This document shows positions 27,930 to 36,426 of a DNA stretch of 64,000 nt, one piece after another (within the stretch, counting starts at the first letter, position 1; the number at the start of each line of letters is the position of its first letter). The translations under genes and the position numbers were made by a program. The notes beneath the pieces were generated by a model that was not told the origin of the DNA, did no database searches, and saw only the letters and a program-made list of their open reading frames with translations. Source of the stretch: Acetobacteraceae bacterium H6797 (GTDB lineage Bacteria; Pseudomonadota; Alphaproteobacteria; Acetobacterales; Acetobacteraceae). The stretch lies in the NCBI GenBank assembly GCA_015223225.1, contig JADFCQ010000001.1:124001-188000 (forward strand), given 5' to 3'.

Positions 27930-28790
27930 ATGCCGAACGGATACCGACTACGACGAAGCGAGGCACGTATCGTCGTCTACTCATCGATTTTTTCAGATTA
28001 CGACTTGTTAATGCCACTGGTATCAAAATGCCGTGAGATCGACTACATCATGATCTCCGACACGCGGAAGACGGCGTCCCTGGGCTGGAACATCCTCCCG
28101 CCGTCACCGGAAATGGCCGGGCTGCCGCCCCATCTCGCCAATCGCTGGTGCAAGTTCTTCGGCCACAGACTCTTCGCCGAGCACGACATCTCCATCTATA
28201 TCGACGGCAATATCGCCCTGATCGGCTCGCTTGGCGCGCTGATCGACGAATTCCTCCATTCAGGCGCCGCGCTGGGATTGTTCAGCCATCCGCATCGCCG
28301 CACCGCCGAGGAGGAAGCGGCGGCCTGCATCGCGAAGGGAAAGTTCTCCGATCGCGACAAGGCCCTGATCGAGGCCCAACTCCTTCGCTACCGGAAGGAG
28401 GGTGCGCTGCAACTCACTGAAAACGGCATCATCTTCCGCCGCCATGCCGCCCCGGGCCTCGACGAGGCCATGGCGCTCTGGTGGAAGGAGTTCACCGCCG
28501 GCGTGCATCGCGACCAGATATCTCTCCCCTGGGTGCGCCAAGTCACCGGGCTCGACTGCTTCGTCTGGCCCTGGAACTACCGCGAGGCGAAGGAAATCTT
28601 CGCCGGCCCCTTCCCGCATTTTGCGCAGCGGCGTGGTCAGCGCCTGGCTGGGCTCCGCTATCGGCGCAAGGTCTGGTCGACCATCGCGCAGCGCTTGGTC
28701 ACGGCATGCCTGGCGAGACGGCGCCACGCGCGGGCGCCAGAGGGCGGCAGGGCCCATGGCTGGCGCGAGGGCCCTCGGCCCAGCGGCTGA
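27930..28790 (+). CDS. DUF616 (glycosyltransferase-like) domain protein
   Basis: About 286 residues from the ATG at 27930 (GTG at 27921 also in frame). RIVVYSSIFSDYDLLMPL, MISDTRKTASLGWNI, HRLFAEHDISIYIDGNIALIGSL and LGLFSHPHRRTAEEEAAACIAKGKFSD match the DUF616 family (related to plant TOD1/MUCI70 proteins and bacterial surface-polysaccharide loci), with the DGN motif in the DxD-like position. The last 45 residues are Arg-rich and irregular (RRRHARAPEGGRAHGWREG), perhaps an altered end. No other polysaccharide genes are near, and the AT-rich upstream gap hints at separate origin. Confidence 0.7.
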   Translation: MPNGYRLRRSEARIVVYSSIFSDYDLLMPLVSKCREIDYIMISDTRKTASLGWNILPPSPEMAGLPPHLANRWCKFFGHRLFAEHDISIYIDGNIALIGSLGALIDEFLHSGAALGLFSHPHRRTAEEEAAACIAKGKFSDRDKALIEAQLLRYRKEGALQLTENGIIFRRHAAPGLDEAMALWWKEFTAGVHRDQISLPWVRQVTGLDCFVWPWNYREAKEIFAGPFPHFAQRRGQRLAGLRYRRKVWSTIAQRLVTACLARRRHARAPEGGRAHGWREGPRPSG

Positions 28791-28886
28791 CCGGTTAGCA
28801 CGGGCCGGTGACTGCTTCCAAATAGAAGAAACTGCTGCCAGTTTCCGGCACCTGACATCCATTCGGAAGCAAAGCCGAGGGCGCGC

Positions 28887-29831
28887 ATGGAAAGGCTGGA
28901 TTGCGACCGCATGCTCGTCGCGGTGCTGGAGACCGGCAGCTTCTCGCGCGCCGCGGCCCGCCTCGGGGTCAGCAGCGGCCAAGCTTCCAAACTGGTCTCC
29001 CGGTTGGAGGCCGAGTTGGGGGTGCAGCTCATCAAGCGCACCACCCGGGCGCTGGCGCCTACCGAAGTCGGCCAGGCTTATTACGAGCGCATCAAGCCCC
29101 TGCTCGAGGAATTCGATGCGCTGGATGCCTCGGTCCGCCACGCCTCGGGCGCGCCCAGCGGGCGGCTGCGGCTCACTGCCCCCCTCACCTTCGGCACGGT
29201 GCAGCTCACCCCGGCCCTGATCGACTTCGCCCGCGCCTATCCCGATATCCAGCTCGATGTCAGCTTTTCCGACCGCGTGGTGAGCCTTGTCGATGAGGGG
29301 TTCGACGCCGCCGTGCGCATCGGCCGGCCGAACGATAGCAGCCTCATCGCGCGCCGGCTCGGCGAGGTGAGGATGGTCATGGGCGCCTCAGCCAATTACC
29401 TCGCCCGGCGCGGCAGGCCGGAAAAGCCCGCGGATCTGGCTGGGCATGCCTGCCTCATCGACACCAATTACCATGATCCCTTCAACTGGCATCTCGGCCG
29501 GGGCGAGGCGCTGGAAGTGGTCGCCGTGAAGGGCAACATCCGCTTCTCCAATGCCGAGGCCTGCCAGAAGGCCGCCGAGGCCGGGCTTGGCGTCGCCCTG
29601 CTGCCCAGCTTCATCATGGGGCCGAGCTTCGCTTCGGGCCGCCTGGAGCCGCTGATGCCGAGCTTCGAGCCGCCGCCGCTGTGGCTCTTCGCGCTCTATC
29701 CTCCCGGCCGACACCTCGCGGCCAAAGTGCGGGTACTGGTGGATTTCCTCGCCCAGCGCTTCAAGGGCCAGCCGAGTTGGGACAAGGGCTGGCGAGCCCT
29801 TCCAGAATGGAAGGAAAATTCCCCGCTTTGA
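28887..29831 (+). CDS. LysR-family transcriptional regulator
   Basis: A 314-residue LTTR. The N-terminal helix-turn-helix reads LDCDRMLVAVLETGSFSRAAARLGVSSGQASKLVSRLEAELGVQLIKRTTR, followed by the effector-binding domain of the CrgA/DntR-like branch (APSGRLRLTAPLTFGTVQLTPAL, FSDRVVSLVDEGFDAAVRIG, AEACQKAAEAGLGVALLPSF). It lies directly before, and in the same direction as, a DoxX gene and a ring-cleaving-dioxygenase-like gene. LysR-DoxX-VOC sets elsewhere respond to quinones or phenolics, so a similar role is a fair guess. Confidence 0.9.
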   Translation: MERLDCDRMLVAVLETGSFSRAAARLGVSSGQASKLVSRLEAELGVQLIKRTTRALAPTEVGQAYYERIKPLLEEFDALDASVRHASGAPSGRLRLTAPLTFGTVQLTPALIDFARAYPDIQLDVSFSDRVVSLVDEGFDAAVRIGRPNDSSLIARRLGEVRMVMGASANYLARRGRPEKPADLAGHACLIDTNYHDPFNWHLGRGEALEVVAVKGNIRFSNAEACQKAAEAGLGVALLPSFIMGPSFASGRLEPLMPSFEPPPLWLFALYPPGRHLAAKVRVLVDFLAQRFKGQPSWDKGWRALPEWKENSPL

Positions 29832-29897
29832 TAGGATAATTCCCAGCTCGGCGCGGGTCTATGTGAGGGGCAACCGAACTCTCAACAGAGACCCATC

Positions 29898-30302
29898 ATG
29901 ATCGACACTCGCACCGCTCCCTATGCCGCGCTGCTGCTTCGCCTGTCGCTCGGCATTCTCTTCCTCGCCCATGCAGGGCTGAAGATCTTCGTCTTCACCC
30001 CGGCGGGCACGGCTGGCTTCTTCGGCTCCCTCGGCCTGCCGCCGGCGCTGGCCTATGTCACCATCGCCTGGGAAATCATCGGCGCCCTCGCGCTGATCCT
30101 GGGCGTCTATGCCCGCGCGGCGGCCATCGCGATGATCCCGGTGCTGCTGGGCACCATCGCGACCGTCCATGGCAAGGCGGGCTTCTTCTTCAATAACCCT
30201 AATGGCGGCTGGGAATTCCCCGCCTTCTGGATCGTCGGCCTAGTCGTGCTGGCACTGATGGGCGACGGCGCGCATGCCCTGCGCGCCATGCTGAAGAAGT
30301 GA
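29898..30302 (+). CDS. DoxX-family membrane protein
   Basis: A 134-residue protein with four membrane segments: AALLLRLSLGILFLAHAGLKIFV near the start, LAYVTIAWEIIGALALILGVY, AAAIAMIPVLLGTIATVHG and FWIVGLVVLALMGDGAHAL. RLSLGILFLAHAGLK and FFFNNPNGGWEFP are typical of DoxX/YphA proteins, which act near quinone or thiol redox at the inner membrane in studied cases. It sits 66 bases after the LysR gene and 70 before the dioxygenase-like gene, suggesting a small regulon. Confidence 0.87.
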   Translation: MIDTRTAPYAALLLRLSLGILFLAHAGLKIFVFTPAGTAGFFGSLGLPPALAYVTIAWEIIGALALILGVYARAAAIAMIPVLLGTIATVHGKAGFFFNNPNGGWEFPAFWIVGLVVLALMGDGAHALRAMLKK

Positions 30303-30372
30303 GCCTCACGGCCTGGCGCCTCGCGCGCCGAGCCGCCTTCCTGTAACCATCAGACGGCCGGGAGATACCACC

Positions 30373-31185
30373 ATGACCGCCACTTCCACCCCGATGCGCA
30401 TGGGCCGGGTCGTGCTGACCGTGCATGACCTTGACCAGGTTGCCGATTTCTACCAGCGGGCCCTGGGCCTGCATCTGCTCCACCGCGAGGGCGATACCGC
30501 CCGGCTCGGCGCGGGCGAGGCCACCCTGCTTGAACTCCGCCGCGACACCGCCGCCCGGGCGCGCAGCCCCCGCGAGGCTGGGCTCTTCCACACCGCCTTC
30601 CTGCTGCCCCACCGCGCCGATCTGGGCCGCTGGGCGCAGCATGCCTCCGAGAGCCGCATCCCCGTCAGCGGCGCCTCGGACCATCTCGTCAGCGAGGCCA
30701 TTTATCTGAACGACCCCGAGGGGAACGGCATCGAGATCTATGCCGACCGGCCGGACGAAAGCTGGCAGTGGCAGAACGGCACCGTCCAGATGGCGACCGA
30801 GCCGCTCGACGTGCCGGACCTGCTGCAAAGCGCCGCCGGCACCGCCTGGAAGGGCGCGCCCGAGGGCACAGTGGTCGGCCATGTGCATCTTCAGGTCGGC
30901 GCCCTGCCGCCGGCCGAGGCCTTCTATGCCGAGACGCTGGGCTTCGACATCACCTGCCGCTACCAGGGCGGCACCTTCTACAGCTCCGGCGGCTATCACC
31001 ACCACCTGGCCACCAATATCTGGAACAGCTGCGGCGCCACCCCACGCCAGATGCCGAGCACCGGCCTCTCTGACGTGGAGATCATCGCCTCCGCCGAGGC
31101 CCTGGCCGCGATCGAGCAGAAGGCGGGCGCCACCCTCGCCGACCCCTGGGGCACGCCGATTTCCTTCACAGCGAAGGCGGGCTGA
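30373..31185 (+). CDS. VOC ring-cleaving dioxygenase-like protein (CatE type)
   Basis: A 270-residue two-module VOC protein close to Bacillus CatE/YfiE catechol-2,3-dioxygenase-like proteins. Module one starts MRMGRVVLTVHDLDQVADFYQRALGLHLL and contains LFHTAFLLPHRADLGRW and IYLNDPEGNGIEIYADRP. Module two starts VGHVHLQVGALPPAEAFYAETLGFDITC and contains GGYHHHLATNIWNS. His in GHVH and YHHH and the first-module Glu (GIEIY) are candidate metal ligands. The substrate is unknown; DoxX and LysR neighbours point to a (hydro)quinone or catechol. A GGGAGA site precedes the start. Confidence 0.85.
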   Translation: MTATSTPMRMGRVVLTVHDLDQVADFYQRALGLHLLHREGDTARLGAGEATLLELRRDTAARARSPREAGLFHTAFLLPHRADLGRWAQHASESRIPVSGASDHLVSEAIYLNDPEGNGIEIYADRPDESWQWQNGTVQMATEPLDVPDLLQSAAGTAWKGAPEGTVVGHVHLQVGALPPAEAFYAETLGFDITCRYQGGTFYSSGGYHHHLATNIWNSCGATPRQMPSTGLSDVEIIASAEALAAIEQKAGATLADPWGTPISFTAKAG

Positions 31186-31192
31186 AGGAGCA

Positions 31193-31214
31193 AGGCGGCG
31201 CTGGAGCGCCGCCT
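31193..31214. terminator. Hairpin between converging genes
   Basis: AGGCGGCGCT (31193-31202) and AGCGCCGCCT (31205-31214) form a perfect ten-base stem with a GG gap in the 43-base space between the dioxygenase-like gene and the converging binding-protein gene. It has no clear T-run. The position suits a bidirectional terminator. Confidence 0.5.
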
Positions 31215-31228
31215 CGCCCAGTTCGGGG

Positions 31229-32836
31229 TCAGACCCGCTTCATGTTCCAGAAGACGATCTGGCCGGTCAGGATGCCGGTGATGTTCTTCCGCCAGGCGCT
31301 CTTCGAGAAATAGGTGCCGGTCGGCAGATAGGGCACCTTGTCGAAGGCCACCTTCTGGATATCGGCGCAGATCTTCTGCTGCGCCGCCAGGTCCGGCGCG
31401 TCGAGCCAGGCCTCGCGCAGCGTCTCGATCTCGGGAATGCTCGGCCAGCCGAAGAAGGCCTTGTCTCCGTTCGAGCGCAGCGTGGCATGGACGGCGGGAT
31501 TGATGAGATCCAGCCCCGACCAGGTGGTGTTGAACATGTTCCAGCCGCCCTTCGACGGCGGCTCCTTGCTCGCGCGGCGCTGGACCACGGTGCCCCAGTC
31601 GGTGACGACGTAATCGACATTCATGCCGAGCTTATGCGCCAGCAGGTCGTGGCAGACATCGCCCAGCGCGTTGAGCACCGGCTGGTCCGAGGCCGCCATG
31701 AGCACGATGCGCTCGCCGTTATAGCCCGCCGCCGCGATGGCCTTCTTGGCCGCCGCATAGTCACGCGGGCCCGTCACCGCCTCAAGCCCCGCCTTGCTCG
31801 CCATGGGCGTATCGGGCGTGAAGATGCCCATATCGGCCTTCCACATGGAAGGATCGGTGCCGGCGGCGGCGGTCTGGAAATCCTCCTGAGAGGCAGCGGC
31901 CAGAACCGCGCGGCGGATCTCCACCTTGTCGAAGGGATGATGCAGGTGGTTGAAGACGCCGGTGCCCGGCGTGCCCAGCACCGCATGGGTCTCGAGCGTC
32001 AGGTCGCGCGAGCGCTGAAGCAGCGGCAGCAGGTCATTGGGCGGGTTCTCCCACCAGTCCACCTCGCCATTCATCAGGGCCGCGGCCTTGGTCGAGGAAT
32101 CAGGCATGACCGTCCATTCGACACTGTCGAAATTCACGATCTTCGGGCCCGAGAGCCAATCGACCGTCCCGCCCTCGCGCGGCTTGTAGCCGGCGAATTT
32201 CTCGTAGACCACGCGCGCGCCCACGATGCGCTCGTCGGCCTTCCACTTGAACGGGCCGGAGCCGACGATCTCGGTGATGGGCTTGAAGGCATCGGCATTG
32301 GCGATGCGCTCGGGCATGATCAGCAGCGCCGGCGGGCCGACCTTGGCCAGCGTGTCCAGCATGGGGCCGAAGGGCTTGGTCAGGCGGATGACGAAGGTGT
32401 CGTCGGCCGGGGCCGTCATCTCGGCCGTGCGCGAGAGCAGGATCTGCCCCAGCGCGTCGCGCTGCGCCCAGCGCTTGATGGAAGCGACGCAGTCCCGCCC
32501 GCGAACCGGCTCGCCGTCATGGAAGACCAGGCCGGGGCGGAGCTTGAAGGTCCAGCGCTTGCCGTCTTCCTCGACCGTGTGGCCCTGCACCATCTGCGGC
32601 TGGGGCTGGAGCTTGCTGTCCAGGCCATAAAGCTGGTCCCAGACCATCAGCCCATGGTGGCGGGTGATATAGGCCGTGGTCATCACCGGGTCGATCACGG
32701 TGAGATCGGCCTGGGGGACGAATTTCAGCACCCTGCTGCCGGCAGCCTGGGCCAGCGAGGGCCGGGAAAGGCCGAGGCTCGCCAGGCCGGCTGCGCCGAT
32801 CCCGGCGCGCATGAGGTCACGTCGCTGCAATCGCAT
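31229..32836 (-). CDS. ABC transporter substrate-binding protein, family 5, orphan
   Basis: About 535 residues from the ATG at 32836 (an upstream in-frame start at 32875 adds 13). The N-terminus RLQRRDLMRAGIGAAGLASLGLSRPSLAQA has twin Arg and fits Tat export. SBP_bac_5 landmarks: VLKFVPQADLTVIDPVMT, MVQGHTVEEDGKRWTFKLRPGLVFHDGEPV, EIVGSGPFKW and FNHLHHPFDKVEIRRAVLAA. It binds an oligopeptide or similar solute in the periplasm. No permease or ATPase genes are near; it stands alone between the converging VOC gene and bamE. The GAGGAG sequence is only one base from the ATG at 32836, so the start is uncertain. Confidence 0.85.
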   Translation of the reverse strand: MRLQRRDLMRAGIGAAGLASLGLSRPSLAQAAGSRVLKFVPQADLTVIDPVMTTAYITRHHGLMVWDQLYGLDSKLQPQPQMVQGHTVEEDGKRWTFKLRPGLVFHDGEPVRGRDCVASIKRWAQRDALGQILLSRTAEMTAPADDTFVIRLTKPFGPMLDTLAKVGPPALLIMPERIANADAFKPITEIVGSGPFKWKADERIVGARVVYEKFAGYKPREGGTVDWLSGPKIVNFDSVEWTVMPDSSTKAAALMNGEVDWWENPPNDLLPLLQRSRDLTLETHAVLGTPGTGVFNHLHHPFDKVEIRRAVLAAASQEDFQTAAAGTDPSMWKADMGIFTPDTPMASKAGLEAVTGPRDYAAAKKAIAAAGYNGERIVLMAASDQPVLNALGDVCHDLLAHKLGMNVDYVVTDWGTVVQRRASKEPPSKGGWNMFNTTWSGLDLINPAVHATLRSNGDKAFFGWPSIPEIETLREAWLDAPDLAAQQKICADIQKVAFDKVPYLPTGTYFSKSAWRKNITGILTGQIVFWNMKRV

Positions 32837-32943
32837 TCTCCTCGGAGGGAAGCGTTGGACACGCGCGACCGGCATTCTTGCCCGTCAGGAGACAGGCTCA
32901 GGCGGCGGACGTCAATCGGGTGTTGCGACAGACGAAACGAAAA

Positions 32944-32963
32944 GGAGCCCCAAATGGGGCTCC
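32944..32963 (-). terminator. Intrinsic terminator downstream of bamE
   Basis: Read leftward, GGAGCCCC, a four-base ATTT loop and GGGGCTCC form a perfect eight-base stem followed by TTTTCGTTT. It lies 33-52 bases after the bamE stop, so it ends the bamE transcript. This is the clearest rho-independent terminator in the window. Confidence 0.85.
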
Positions 32964-32996
32964 CGTCAGATCAGCGCCTGGTCAGAGCGGCTGCCA

Positions 32997-33599
32997 TCAG
33001 CGGCCAGGGCCGCCGCCGGGGCCCTGGGAGCTGTCGCCGATCGTGCCGGCGGCACCCACACGGCCGATATTGCCGAAGAGGGCCTGGAACAGGGTCCGCT
33101 CGGTGCCGGGCGACGGCGTCTCGCGGGAGACGACCTCGACATCGCGGGCCTGATCCTGGTTGATGCGCTTCACCTCGCGCAGCACGCCACCGCCGTCGAA
33201 GCGGAGCATGACGACGCGCTGGTTCTCCAGGCTCGGGAAGCGGCCCGGCTGGGTGCGGGTGATGCCGCTAATGTAATACCAGTGCTCCTCGCCGAAGACG
33301 CTGGTCGTCGTCGGCGAGCCCAGCAGGGCGATCACGTCGGCCTTGGTCTGCACGCCGGGCGTGAGCTGGTTCAGCGCGTCGGCATCGACCTTGATGCCGC
33401 GATTCTCGGGCGGGGCCGAGAAGAGGCGCTCGAAGAAGCCAGGCTCCTCATAAACAGGATCGGCGGCAGCCGCCTGCTTCGACGCGTCCGAGCTGGGCTC
33501 GGGCGTGGAGGAGGAAAACATCCCGCAGCCCGTCAGGGCCAGCAGGCCGGAGAAGAGGGCAGCGCGGAAAGCGTTGACCGGGGTCAGGGAGCGGGCCAT
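32997..33599 (-). CDS. bamE: Outer membrane protein assembly factor BamE
   Basis: A 200-residue lipoprotein. The signal peptide AALFSGLLALTGC ends in a lipobox Cys at about residue 25. After a low-complexity linker the BamE/SmpA-OmlA domain reads LNQLTPGVQTKADVIALLGSPTTTSVFGEEHWYYISG and VVMLRFDGGGVLREVKRINQ. It is a subunit of the Bam complex that inserts beta-barrel proteins in the outer membrane. A Gly/Pro-rich tail follows. The gene is divergent from the bc1 chaperone gene and ends at an intrinsic terminator. Confidence 0.92.
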   Translation of the reverse strand: MARSLTPVNAFRAALFSGLLALTGCGMFSSSTPEPSSDASKQAAAADPVYEEPGFFERLFSAPPENRGIKVDADALNQLTPGVQTKADVIALLGSPTTTSVFGEEHWYYISGITRTQPGRFPSLENQRVVMLRFDGGGVLREVKRINQDQARDVEVVSRETPSPGTERTLFQALFGNIGRVGAAGTIGDSSQGPGGGPGR

Positions 33600-33727
33600 G
33601 TCAGCCGCGACATGCCACTACCTGCCCGTCAGGGTCAACAGGGCTTGGCTTGCGCCCGCTCCCCTGTGGCATAACGTTACCAACCCGGATGGCGATGACC
33701 GCCCGGCATGGGGAGGGAGAAAGAGCC

Positions 33728-34261
33728 TTGTTCGGCCTGCTGCGACGCAAACCCCTCGAACGGACCGGCTTCCTTCTCTATGGCGGCGCCGTCGCCGCGG
33801 CCCGGGCGCCGCATCTCTACGACGCGCTGGGCGTGCCGGACACGGTGCCGGGGCGATTCGAGCTGGTGGGGCTGCATGTCGCCCTGCTCATCCGCCGGCT
33901 GCGGCGCGATGGCGAGAAGGGCCAGGCCCTGGCCCAGGCCGTGTTCGACGCGATGTTCGCCGATATGGACCTGAACCTGCGCGAGATGGGCGTAGGCGAT
34001 CTTTCGGTGGGCAAGAAGGTGAAGGCCGCCTGGGAGGCCTTCCACGGGAGGGCCCATGCCTATGACGCGCCCCTGGATCGGCGCGATGCGCAGGCCCTGG
34101 CGGAAGCCCTGGCGCGTAATATATGGGCTGAGACGCTCACGGCCGATGCGCCGGGGCCGCAGGGCCTAGCCCAGCTCGCCCTGACGGCCGACGAGGCCCT
34201 GGCGCGGCTACCCCTGTCGCATTTCCTGGCTGGTGACGCGGGTTTCCCCGCCCCCGTTTGA
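33728..34261 (+). CDS. Ubiquinol-cytochrome c chaperone (Cbp3/UQCC1-like)
   Basis: About 177 residues. LFGLLRRKPLERTGFLLYGGAVAAARAPHLYDALGVPDTVPGRFELVGLHVALLIRRL and DAMFADMDLNLREMGVGDLSVGKKVK are the Cbp3 family core; the protein helps assemble cytochrome b of the bc1 complex, and homologues are restricted to Alphaproteobacteria and mitochondria. I chose the TTG at 33728 because GGGAGGGAG lies about 9 bases before it and homologues begin near this residue; ATGs at 33689 and 33695 lack such a site. It precedes the DUF177 gene by 36 bases. Confidence 0.85.
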   Translation: MFGLLRRKPLERTGFLLYGGAVAAARAPHLYDALGVPDTVPGRFELVGLHVALLIRRLRRDGEKGQALAQAVFDAMFADMDLNLREMGVGDLSVGKKVKAAWEAFHGRAHAYDAPLDRRDAQALAEALARNIWAETLTADAPGPQGLAQLALTADEALARLPLSHFLAGDAGFPAPV

Positions 34262-34297
34262 AGACGCCGACTACCCCGAGGACGATCGAAGACGCCG

Positions 34298-34849
34298 ATG
34301 ACGCCTGAACTTTCCCGCCCCCTGCCCTGGGCCGCGATCCGCCACCGCGCCCCCGGTGAAGGCCGCATCGAGCGCATCGAGGCGACGCCGGCCGAGCGCG
34401 CGGCCTTGGCCAGGCGCTTCGGCATCGTCGCGGTGGATAGCCTCAATGCCGAGCTGGAACTGCGTGCGGGCCCCGGCGGCACCGCCATCGCCGAAGGCCG
34501 GCTCAAGGCCGTGGTGGTGCAGGAATGCATCGTCTCTCTGAAGCCCATCGAGCAGGCCATCGACGAGAAGCTCCGCCTGCGCTTCCTGCCCGAGGGGGCG
34601 GAGCCGGGCGACGACACCGAATTCGATGCGCCGGACGAAATCCCAACCGAGGGCGAGGCGATCGAACTGGGCGAGGCCATCGCCGAAAGCCTCGCCCTGG
34701 CGCTCGATCCCTATCCGCGAGACCCGCTGGCGGCGATTCCGGAGGAGTTCCAGGCCCCGGAAGAAGACGAATCGGAACAAGATACCGTTCCCGATGAGCC
34801 AAAACGTCCGAATCCCTTCGCCGCACTCGCAGCATTGAAGAAGACGTGA
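34298..34849 (+). CDS. DUF177 (YceD-like) protein
   Basis: A 183-residue acidic protein with the DUF177 core VDSLNAELELRAGPGGTAIAEGRLKAVVVQECIVSLKPIEQAIDEKLRLRFLPEG (given here as family-typical segments) and the late PYPRDPLA motif. DUF177 genes lie next to rpmF across bacteria, and plant homologues act in 23S rRNA accumulation, so a role in large-subunit assembly is likely. The conserved ECIVSLKPIE segment has one Cys where many homologues have CxRC-type pairs. It is upstream of rpmF with a 187-base gap. Confidence 0.85.
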   Translation: MTPELSRPLPWAAIRHRAPGEGRIERIEATPAERAALARRFGIVAVDSLNAELELRAGPGGTAIAEGRLKAVVVQECIVSLKPIEQAIDEKLRLRFLPEGAEPGDDTEFDAPDEIPTEGEAIELGEAIAESLALALDPYPRDPLAAIPEEFQAPEEDESEQDTVPDEPKRPNPFAALAALKKT

Positions 34850-35036
34850 TAGACGCCGCCCGGACTCCGGCGTTCTAACTCCGGCATTGCGGCCGCTTGG
34901 GCCTCAGCTTCGGGCGATGATAACGGATGCGATCGGGCCAGCCATGCATGGTGGCCCTTGCCCCCAGGGGGGTGCGGTGCTAATGCCCCGGCCCTCCTGG
35001 ACTTTGTTCTGACACTATCGAGAAAGGCTCGGCGCC

Positions 35037-35240
35037 ATGGCCGTTCCCAAGAAGAAGGTTTCGCCCTCCCGCCGCGGCATGCGCCGCAGCCATGAGGCGC
35101 TGGTGGGCCAGGCCCATCTCGAGTGCAGCAACTGCGGCGAGCTGAAGCGCCCGCATCATATCTGCCCGTCCTGCGGCCACTATGACGGCCGTGAGGTCGT
35201 CGCGGCCGAGAAGCTCACGAAGGCTGTGGTCCGCGTCTGA
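35037..35240 (+). CDS. rpmF: 50S ribosomal protein L32
   Basis: A 67-residue L32: [22 protein letters not shown] at the start, then the zinc-ribbon [20 protein letters not shown] with four Cys, and a basic C-terminus. The four-Cys form indicates a zinc-binding paralogue. AAGG lies shortly before the ATG. Together with plsX and fabH downstream it forms the widely conserved ribosome-to-lipid synthesis cluster. Confidence 0.98.
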   Translation: MAVPKKKVSPSRRGMRRSHEALVGQAHLECSNCGELKRPHHICPSCGHYDGREVVAAEKLTKAVVRV

Positions 35241-35269
35241 GCCCCGCGAACGGCGGCAAGGAAGCGGTG

Positions 35270-36319
35270 ATGGTGCGTTCCACCTGCGATTTCGCGCTCG
35301 CGATCGACGCCATGGGCGGCGATCACGCGCCTGATGCCATTCTCGATGGTGTCGAGATCGCGGCTGAACGTCACCCTGAGGCGCGTTTCCTGCTCGTCGG
35401 GGACGAGGATAAGCTCAAGGCCGCGCTGGTCAGCCGCAAACGCGCCCAGAAAGCGTGTACGCTTCGGCATGCGCCGGCCGTCGTGCCCGGTGACATGAAG
35501 CCGACGGCGGCGCTGCGCGTGCGTGGCTCCTCCATGCGGCTGGCGATCGACGCCGTTGCGGGCGGCGAGGCGGCGGGAGTCGTCTCGGCGGGCAATACAG
35601 GCGCGCTCATGGCGCTCGCCAAGATCGTGGTGAAAACGCTGCCGGAAATCGACCGGCCGGCGCTTGCCGCGATCTGCCCTTCCGCGCGCGGCGATGTCGT
35701 GATGCTGGATCTCGGCGCGAATGTGCAGTGCGATTCGCGCAATCTGGTCGAATTCGCGATCATGGGCGATGCCTTCGCCCGTGCCGTGCTCGGCTTGCCC
35801 AAGCCCACCATCGGCCTGCTCAATGTCGGCTCCGAGGAGCTGAAGGGCGACGACCGCATCCGCCAGGCGGCGGAAACGCTGCGCGACTCGCATCTGGGCG
35901 CGAATTTCCACGGCTTCGTCGAAGGCCATGACATCGCGGCCGGCACGGTCGACGTGGTCGTGACCGACGGCTTCACCGGCAATGTGGCGCTCAAGACCGG
36001 CGAAGGCGCGCTCAAGCTCATGAGCGGGCTGCTGCGCCAGGTCTTCACCTCCACCATCCTCGCCCGCATCGGCTATCTCCTCGCCCGTCCGGCGCTCGAC
36101 CGGCTGCGCCAATGGATGGACCCGCGGCGCTATAACGGCGCGGTGCTCATCGGGCTGAATGGCGTAGTGGTGAAGAGCCATGGCGGCACCGACGGTATCG
36201 GCTTCGCCCATGCCATCGACGTGGCGATGGACATGGTGACGCATCGCTTCAACGAGCGTATCCGGGAGAGCCTCGGGCAGCTTTCCAACCGGGACGCGAC
36301 CCTCGCCACCATCCCGTGA
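35270..36319 (+). CDS. plsX: Phosphate acyltransferase PlsX
   Basis: About 349 residues. PlsX converts acyl-ACP to acyl-phosphate for phospholipid synthesis. Landmarks: ALAIDAMGGDHAPDAILDG at the start, AGVVSAGNTGALMALAKI, LDLGANVQCDSRNLVEFAIMG, GLLNVGSEELKGDDRIRQA, VTDGFTGNVALKTGEGAL and GLNGVVVKSHGGTDGIGFAHAI. The ATG at 35270 is preferred over the GTG at 35267 because of the distance from AAGGA. It lies 29 bases after rpmF and 107 before fabH. Confidence 0.97.
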   Translation: MVRSTCDFALAIDAMGGDHAPDAILDGVEIAAERHPEARFLLVGDEDKLKAALVSRKRAQKACTLRHAPAVVPGDMKPTAALRVRGSSMRLAIDAVAGGEAAGVVSAGNTGALMALAKIVVKTLPEIDRPALAAICPSARGDVVMLDLGANVQCDSRNLVEFAIMGDAFARAVLGLPKPTIGLLNVGSEELKGDDRIRQAAETLRDSHLGANFHGFVEGHDIAAGTVDVVVTDGFTGNVALKTGEGALKLMSGLLRQVFTSTILARIGYLLARPALDRLRQWMDPRRYNGAVLIGLNGVVVKSHGGTDGIGFAHAIDVAMDMVTHRFNERIRESLGQLSNRDATLATIP

Positions 36320-36426
36320 CGAAGGCCCCCACGTAACGAAGGCCCAGACGGCGGGCGCTTGAGGCCGTTCGAGGAATAAGGCCCCGGCATATGGGGCGGT
36401 TCAAGGCTGACGGAACACAGGCACCC

